Of a DNA stretch of 46,647 nt, positions 43,332 through 46,647 are shown one piece after another (the first letter of the stretch is position 1; every line of letters starts with the position of its first letter). The stretch lies in the NCBI GenBank assembly GCA_937899855.1, contig CALCCH010000559.1:1-46647 (forward strand), given 5' to 3'. The stretch comes from an uncultured Saprospirales bacterium (lineage in GTDB: Bacteria; Bacteroidota; Bacteroidia; Chitinophagales; Saprospiraceae). A program made the position numbers and the translations under genes. The notes under the pieces were generated by a model. That model was not told the DNA's origin. It worked only from the letters and a program-made list of their open reading frames with translations, and did no database searches.

Positions 43332-43722
43332 GGTCATCCTCTTTTGGTGGATCAAGGTCCTGTAACAGATCGTTGAGCTCTTTTGGGTCGAGCTTTTCCT
43401 TGACGACCAGGAAGGACACCAGGTTTTGCATCGAGCCATCGAAGTAATCCGTCACCAGTTTGCGGAGGGTCCGACTACTGTACTCCTCCTTACTCACCAG
43501 TGGAAAATACTCGTAGGTACGGCCGTAGGCCTTGTGGTCGATAAATCCCTTCTCCTCCAAAATCCGTACGATGGTCGAGATCGAGCTGTGAGGGGGTTTG
43601 TTGCCGCCCTGCTCGGTAGCAATCATCTGCCGAATATCACTGACCGTGCAGCGTTCCAATTTCCAGATCAGCTGCATGATCTCCTCTTCGGCTTTGGTTA
43701 ATCTTTTCTTTTGCATAGACAT
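43324..43722 (-). CDS. BlaI/MecI/CopY-family transcriptional repressor
   Basis: The start is ATG 43722 (MSMQKKRLTKAEEEIMQLIW) or 43716; the frame is open to 43761 but that part overlaps the promoter. The protein has 132 residues. The winged-helix N-terminus has LTKAEEEIMQLIWKLERCTVSDIRQMI and SSISTIVRILEEKGFIDHKAYGRTYEYFPLV, the standard family pattern. The C-terminal dimerisation region is VTDYFDGSMQNLVSFLVVKEKLDPKELNDLLQDL. The operon order with an M56 peptidase matches BlaI-BlaR1 pairs. Two palindromic sites in the promoter suggest autorepression. Confidence 0.93.
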   Translation of the reverse strand: MSMQKKRLTKAEEEIMQLIWKLERCTVSDIRQMIATEQGGNKPPHSSISTIVRILEEKGFIDHKAYGRTYEYFPLVSKEEYSSRTLRKLVTDYFDGSMQNLVSFLVVKEKLDPKELNDLLQDLDPPKEDDHA

Positions 43723-43758
43723 CCGCTTTTTACACCGGGGTGGTGCGCTGGTTCGCTT

Positions 43759-43789
43759 CAAAGGTATAACGTATTTTTTAGCTTATCAA
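43759..43789 (-). promoter_or_regulatory. Promoter of the BlaI/M56-TonB operon
   Basis: On the minus strand TTG (43789-43787) and TACCTTTG (43766-43759) are 20 bases apart, an exact match to the Bacteroidota -33/-7 pattern. Transcription would start near 43752, about 30 bases before the repressor start codon. Confidence 0.75.
43766..43786. promoter_or_regulatory. Operator 2 within the promoter spacer (imperfect palindrome)
   Basis: ATAACGTA (43766-43773), five T, TAGCTTAT (43779-43786). The right arm matches the complement TACGTTAT at six of eight positions. It exactly fills the space between the -33 and -7 elements, so a bound repressor would block RNA polymerase. Confidence 0.6.
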
Positions 43790-43802
43790 CTATTTAGTAC
43801 GC

Positions 43803-43828
43803 TTTATAACGTAAAAATACGTTATAAA
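43803..43828. promoter_or_regulatory. Operator 1, perfect palindrome upstream of the BlaI promoter
   Basis: TTTATAACGTA (43803-43813), AAAA, TACGTTATAAA (43818-43828): 11-base perfect arms with the same ATAACGTA core as operator 2. The two centres are about 40 bases apart. It lies just upstream of the -33 element and is the best candidate site for the BlaI-type repressor. Confidence 0.7.
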
Positions 43829-43930
43829 AACAAAACCACCTCCTAACCAACTGTAAATCAGTACATTTAGAAAGCAAACCCTTAAACAAATAAAAATAAT
43901 TAGTATTTAATAAATACCTTTACAATGGTA

Positions 43931-43961
43931 TTGTCCCCGCTGGGTGGGAACTGTATCTTTG
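43931..43961 (+). promoter_or_regulatory. Promoter of the small transcription unit
   Basis: TTG (43931-43933) and TATCTTTG (43954-43961) are 20 bases apart, an exact match to the Bacteroidota consensus. A transcript would begin near 43968. No annotated-size gene lies downstream on this strand before the terminator at 44293-44327. Confidence 0.72.
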
Positions 43962-44091
43962 TAATGTCTTTAACAAACACCCACACTTCTTTCCCCCCAT
44001 CTACAAACTACGAACATTCCCGACGGCTTAGGAAACCGCGACCACTTACAATACAGATTTTGAGGAAAAACTAGAACATCCACCCACCCGT

Positions 44092-44141
44092 GTCCGCCTA
44101 CAACAAGCGGACCCACCCGGTACGGCCCTAAGTGGCGTACC
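44092..44141 (+). promoter_or_regulatory. Tandem hairpins just before the small ORF
   Basis: Hairpin 1 is GTCCGC (44092-44097) with GCGGAC (44107-44112), loop CTACAACAA. Hairpin 2 is GGTAC plus GCC (44119-44126, one bulged G) with GGC plus GTACC (44134-44141), loop CTAAGT. The second ends 5 bases before the ATG at 44147 and could gate ribosome access. Confidence 0.5.
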
Positions 44142-44146
44142 CATCT

Positions 44147-44293
44147 ATGAGCAAACCACATTGGGGACAGCAAAACACAAGATTAGAACAGACTCTTTTT
44201 ATAGTTCAGACGAAACACGACTTCTCACCCGAGTCGCGCTGGCCAGACATTCAGGTATCCAGCAACAAAAAACTCATGCAATTTATGGATTAG
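44147..44293 (+). CDS. Small ORF of 48 codons ending at the terminator
   Basis: ATG 44147 to TAG 44291-44293; an in-frame TAA at 44129 limits it upstream. The product begins MSKPHWGQQNTRLEQTLF and ends SSNKKLMQFMD, is soluble and mixed-charge, and includes the phrase HDFSPESRWPDIQV. It has no signal peptide or membrane span and I recognise no family. The stop codon overlaps the first base of the terminator stem, an arrangement expected of a real gene end. There is no Shine-Dalgarno sequence, which is common in Bacteroidota. A second short frame-matched ORF (43964-44074, 36 codons) starts too close to the -7 element to be on the transcript. Confidence 0.45.
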   Translation: MSKPHWGQQNTRLEQTLFIVQTKHDFSPESRWPDIQVSSNKKLMQFMD

Positions 44294-44327
44294 GGCTGCC
44301 CGCCAATTTTCGGGCAGCCCTTTCTTT
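44293..44327 (+). terminator. Rho-independent terminator of the small transcription unit
   Basis: GGGCTGCCCG (44293-44302) pairs perfectly with CGGGCAGCCC (44311-44320), loop CCAATTTT, followed by TTTCTTT on the plus strand. On the minus strand there is no T-tract, so it serves mainly plus-strand transcripts, although it may also stop the convergent barrel gene. Confidence 0.85.
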
Positions 44328-44331
44328 GGTC

Positions 44332-45084
44332 TTAATCAATATATTCGTAGCGATTGAGGAAGCGGAAGCCGAGGGTGACCTCCAGGGTCGTATTGTTGAG
44401 CTCGCGGCTGGGCAGGTTGATGAGCATGGAGTTGTAGGGATTGGTCACGTTTTCGATGGGGGGCTGGCGGTACTGATTCGAAAAATCGGGATTGACCGTC
44501 ACCTCCAACAACACGCCGATGAGATCGGTAATACTGAATTCAAAACCTCCCCCCACGATAACACCGTAGTTGAAGCGCTGTACGAAGGCGTCAATCGGGT
44601 AATAGGGAGCCAGGTTGTTGTTGAAGATTTCGTAGTCCCGCAAATTGGTATTGACGGTGTAGTCGCCCCGCAAACCCATAAAATAGTAGACGCTATTGTA
44701 GCTGTCGCCCAGGGGGCGGCGCTGTTTTCCCCCGATGGCCAGGGAGATGTTGCGAAATTCGTAGCGATCGTTGCGACCGGGCAGGTCGCGCAGATTGCCC
44801 GAGTTGTCGCGAATGGTTCGGGTAAAGGTACGTACGGCCCCGCCCCGAACGTGATAGCCCGCCTGGGCAAACACGGCAAACCGCTGGTCCTCCGGCGCCG
44901 ACTCGATAAAGGCAATCCCGTGGTAGGACAATAGCGGATCGCGCTGGTTGCCGTTGCCATTGACGCCTCCCCACTTTTGGAAGCCAATGCTCAACCCCCC
45001 TTTGGCACCGAAGGCAAAGCCTTGTGCCCCCAGGTCGCTGCCCAACAGCGCGATGAATAATAATCCCAGTACATATTTTTTCAT
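44332..45084 (-). CDS. Outer-membrane beta-barrel protein (PorT/OmpA-barrel-like)
   Basis: The start is ATG 45084 (MKKYVLGLLFIALLGSDLGAQ), a signal peptide; upstream open sequence is not protein-like. The protein has 250 residues. The mature chain opens FAFGAKGGLSIGFQKW, the typical first strand of PorT-like eight-strand barrels. It continues with strands RFAVFAQAGYHVRG, VYYFMGLRGDYTVNTNLR, YGVIVGGGFEFSITDLIGVLLEV and the closing LEVTLGFRFLNR. The function is not specified by the sequence. It is 43 bases downstream of the glucosaminidase gene and could be co-transcribed with it. Confidence 0.82.
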   Translation of the reverse strand: MKKYVLGLLFIALLGSDLGAQGFAFGAKGGLSIGFQKWGGVNGNGNQRDPLLSYHGIAFIESAPEDQRFAVFAQAGYHVRGGAVRTFTRTIRDNSGNLRDLPGRNDRYEFRNISLAIGGKQRRPLGDSYNSVYYFMGLRGDYTVNTNLRDYEIFNNNLAPYYPIDAFVQRFNYGVIVGGGFEFSITDLIGVLLEVTVNPDFSNQYRQPPIENVTNPYNSMLINLPSRELNNTTLEVTLGFRFLNRYEYID

Positions 45085-45127
45085 GGTCCGATCGTATTGG
45101 TTCAAAAAAGTCATTTTAGTCCACCAT

Positions 45128-46363
45128 TTACTTGACCCGCAAACGCTGCCCCACGCTGATGATGTTGCTGTCGAGACGGTTGAGGGTCTTGATCTCCTCC
45201 ACGGTCGTCCCGTAGCGACGGGCCAACCCAAAGAGCGTCTCGCCCTTGATCACCTCGTGGTACAGCTCCGCCCCCCCCGCTTCTACCTCTTCCTCAATTT
45301 CGATCACCGGCTCGTTGAAGTCGATCTCAAAACCGGGCGTCTCCGGCTCCACTTCCTCTTCCCATTCCAATTCTGGGCTCTCGGGATCACCCTCGGGGAT
45401 CACTTCGGAACGCAGTGCCGGTGCCTTTTTTACCCGGGTCCAACCCCGGATCTTAAGCTGGCTTCCCGTCGCCGGTTCGGAACCTTCCTCCATCCGGTTT
45501 TTGCGGTACAGCTTATCCAATCGCAAACCGTAACGCTGGGCGATGGAAAACATCGTTTCCCCCGCACGGACGAAGTGGAACTTCTTTTGCCCCCGGTAAC
45601 TCGAGCGCTTGCGCTGGAGGTATACCCGTTCGTTTTTACGCAGGGCCTGATTGGGATCGTTGATGCGCTCGTTGTACTTGAGGATCCGACTGATCGACAC
45701 CCCGGTACGCAGGGCAATATCGGCGGGTGTTTCGTTGGCCACCGCCAAAACCAATTTGACGTCATTGACGCGCTGGATGCCCAGGGCCAAGTCCTCCGGC
45801 GGGCCGGTATCTTCAATCGTTCCCGGCAGCATGCGGTCGTAGCGGTAGAGCTGGTAACGCTCGATGATGTTGATCAAATTCGTCGCGTAGGTCGGGCTCG
45901 TCGCGTAGCCCGCTTTCTTGAGCCCGCGGGCCCAAGCTTTGTAGTCGCGGGGATTGAGGCGGAAGAGAAAACCGTAGCGGAAGTTTTTATTGGGATCGCG
46001 GAGGAACTCGGAATGGGCAACAAAGGAGGCGTCAGCATTGCGGTACACGCGGAAGCAAGATTTGATCAGTTTGCCGTTTTCGTCGTAGTCATCGTCCTCG
46101 CGGTAGAAGGTTTTCCCCTCCCAGCGCGCGCCGCACTTCATCCCGAAGTGGTTGTTGGCCCGCTTGGCGAGCGTACTCGTTCCGGCCCCCGATTCGAGCA
46201 GGCCCTGGGCCAACTTGATGCTTGCGGGACCCCCGGCCCGATCCATCACAGAAATGGCAATATCTATGTACTTTTCGATATAAGCCTCGCGATCGGATTG
46301 CTGTCCAAAGATTTGCCAACCTGCTAAAAGGGCGAGGAAAATAAAAACAGGACGCTTCCACAT
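45128..46363 (-). CDS. Secreted glucosaminidase (GH73) with LysM domains
   Basis: The start is ATG 46363 (MWKRPVFIFLALLAGWQIFGQ), a signal peptide ending near residue 20. The protein has 411 residues. The GH73 domain (about 25-175) contains the catalytic-type Glu57 in LAQGLLESGAGTSTLAKRANNHFGMKC and the family text CFRVYRNADASFVAHSEFL and YATSPTYATNLINIIERYQL. Three LysM-like repeats follow: VKLVLAVANETPADIALRTGVS (divergent), FVRAGETMFSIAQRYGL and VIKGETLFGLARRYGTTVEEIKTLNRL. An acidic Pro/Glu-rich linker lies before the last repeat. It should hydrolyse peptidoglycan GlcNAc bonds in the periplasm, with LysM holding it on the wall. Confidence 0.93.
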   Translation of the reverse strand: MWKRPVFIFLALLAGWQIFGQQSDREAYIEKYIDIAISVMDRAGGPASIKLAQGLLESGAGTSTLAKRANNHFGMKCGARWEGKTFYREDDDYDENGKLIKSCFRVYRNADASFVAHSEFLRDPNKNFRYGFLFRLNPRDYKAWARGLKKAGYATSPTYATNLINIIERYQLYRYDRMLPGTIEDTGPPEDLALGIQRVNDVKLVLAVANETPADIALRTGVSISRILKYNERINDPNQALRKNERVYLQRKRSSYRGQKKFHFVRAGETMFSIAQRYGLRLDKLYRKNRMEEGSEPATGSQLKIRGWTRVKKAPALRSEVIPEGDPESPELEWEEEVEPETPGFEIDFNEPVIEIEEEVEAGGAELYHEVIKGETLFGLARRYGTTVEEIKTLNRLDSNIISVGQRLRVK

Positions 46364-46380
46364 AAGTTCAAGGGGTTTTG

Positions 46381-46388
46381 TACGTTTG
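46381..46388 (+). promoter_or_regulatory. Possible -7 element before the tiny lipoprotein
   Basis: TACGTTTG matches TAnnTTTG exactly, 41 bases before ATG 46429 in the divergent gap after the glucosaminidase start. No TTG sits at the -33 distance. Confidence 0.35.
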
Positions 46389-46428
46389 TGTTGAGAATCT
46401 TTCAATGCTTGGTAAAACGGTTTTCGCA

Positions 46429-46566
46429 ATGTTCAAAATTATTAGCACCGTCGGGCTTTTATTTTTTTTAACGCTCAGTGGTGGGTTCACCGCTTGTAAA
46501 GATACAAACTCCCGCCAAACCACCACCGAGGTATCGCCGGATACTTTGGCTACGGCAGGGCAGTAA
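46429..46566 (+). CDS. Tiny predicted lipoprotein
   Basis: ATG 46429 (MFKIISTVGLLFFLTLSGGFTAC) gives 45 residues; an in-frame ATG at 46405 would add eight. The signal has a hydrophobic core and a lipobox-like end GGFTAC, followed by a short polar tail KDTNSRQTTTEVSPD. It resembles the many small lipoproteins of Bacteroidota, but no family is recognised. It is divergent from the glucosaminidase gene. The stop TAA (46564-46566) lies immediately before the G-rich artefact, so the 3' context cannot be trusted. Confidence 0.5.
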   Translation: MFKIISTVGLLFFLTLSGGFTACKDTNSRQTTTEVSPDTLATAGQ

Positions 46567-46647
46567 GGAGGGGGGGGGAGTGCGGCGGGGAGGGGGGGAA
46601 GGGGGGGGGGGGGGCGGGAGAGCGAGGGGGCGGGGGGGGGAGCGCGG
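46567..46647. other. G-homopolymer-rich end, probable sequence artefact
   Basis: The last 81 bases are almost only G on this strand, with runs of ten or more, unlike anything else in the window. No gene signal is present. It looks like low-quality poly-G sequence at a contig end. Confidence 0.8.

Larger units (their letters stand above)
43968..44327 (+). ncRNA. Candidate structured small transcript (about 360 nt) or long structured leader of a small gene
   Basis: The unit is bounded by a consensus promoter and an intrinsic terminator. Inside are adjacent hairpins GTCCGC/GCGGAC (44092-44112) and GGTAC-GCC/GGC-GTACC with a bulged G (44119-44141), and CGACT/AGTCG (44218-44236). The first about 120 bases are pyrimidine/A-rich and look unstructured. 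I found no tmRNA T-loop, no RNase P core and no 6S-like long hairpin. It may be a regulatory RNA, or a 180-base leader for the 48-codon ORF at 44147. Confidence 0.5.

Noticed and set aside
43964-44074. 36-codon ORF directly after the -7 element
   Set aside because: Its ATG is 2 bases after the -7 box, upstream of the expected transcript start, so it would not be on the transcript.
43970-44173. 67-codon minus-strand frame over the small transcription unit
   Set aside because: It begins with TTG, has no minus-strand promoter, is Trp/Val/Arg-rich without family features, and the promoter/terminator pair points the other way.
43968-44327. tmRNA, RNase P RNA or 6S RNA
   Set aside because: There is no T-loop/CCA end, no conserved RNase P core and no long 6S-like hairpin with an internal bubble.
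44948-46327. 459-codon open frame on the plus strand
   Set aside because: It is antisense to the glucosaminidase-LysM gene, which has GH73 and LysM motifs and a signal peptide.
1-46647. CRISPR arrays, IS elements, phage genes, tRNA or rRNA genes
   Set aside because: No regularly spaced direct repeats, transposase or integrase motifs, or cloverleaf/rRNA signatures were seen on either strand.

Overview
The window reads as chromosomal DNA of a free-living Bacteroidota, most likely a Saprospiria/Lewinella-type organism. This is inferred from several traits: moderately high GC coding sequence, several promoters matching the Bacteroidota pattern (TTG about 20 bases before TAnnTTTG), a type IX secretion (T9SS) C-terminal sorting domain, a GIN/DUF2807 protein, an M56-TonB/BlaI pair, and a two-component sensor with a beta-propeller domain. 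I see no tRNA, rRNA, CRISPR array, IS element or phage gene.

Layout. (1) 1-649 is the start of a large secreted surface protein that runs off the window. (2) 784-13337, all on the minus strand and tightly packed, is a Wzx/Wzy-type exopolysaccharide cluster. In transcription order it holds an APH-fold kinase, Wza-like exporter, Wzc-like copolymerase/kinase, Wzx-like flippase, GT4, Wzy-like polymerase, a nucleotidyltransferase-kinase fusion, a hexapeptide acyltransferase and two more GT4 enzymes. (3) 13456-15070 is a small ABC exporter. (4) 15294-16824 holds an SPFH lipoprotein and a leaderless L,D-transpeptidase. (5) 17102-23276 is a signalling block: a LytTR response regulator, a TPR histidine kinase, and a propeller/LytS-type histidine kinase whose signal peptide is separated from its sensor by an in-frame TAA. 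(6) 23377-30133 (plus strand) holds an esterase with a carbohydrate-binding-like N-terminus, an M17 aminopeptidase, glgA, glgC and an ATP-grasp protein. (7) 30232-34583 holds a GIN protein, an acylphosphatase and a minus-strand trio: ATP-grasp, class I glutamine amidotransferase, ATP-grasp. (8) 34888-41054 holds an esterase, an M24 peptidase, an SGNH-like protein, two outer-membrane proteins and a 4'-phosphopantetheinyl transferase. (9) 41133-43722 is a BlaI-family repressor and an M56-TonB-TonB-T9SS fusion, with two palindromic operators at the promoter. (10) 43931-44327 is a previously unannotated-looking unit: promoter, hairpin-rich leader, 48-codon ORF, terminator. (11) 44332-46566 holds an outer-membrane barrel, a glucosaminidase-LysM protein and a tiny lipoprotein. 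The last about 80 bases are an almost pure G stretch that looks like a sequence artefact.

The observations most worth following are the nonsense codon in the LytS-type kinase, the small-gene/structured-RNA unit at 43931-44327, the ATP-grasp/amidotransferase trio, and the M56-TonB protein ending in a T9SS sorting signal under an operator-overlapped promoter.
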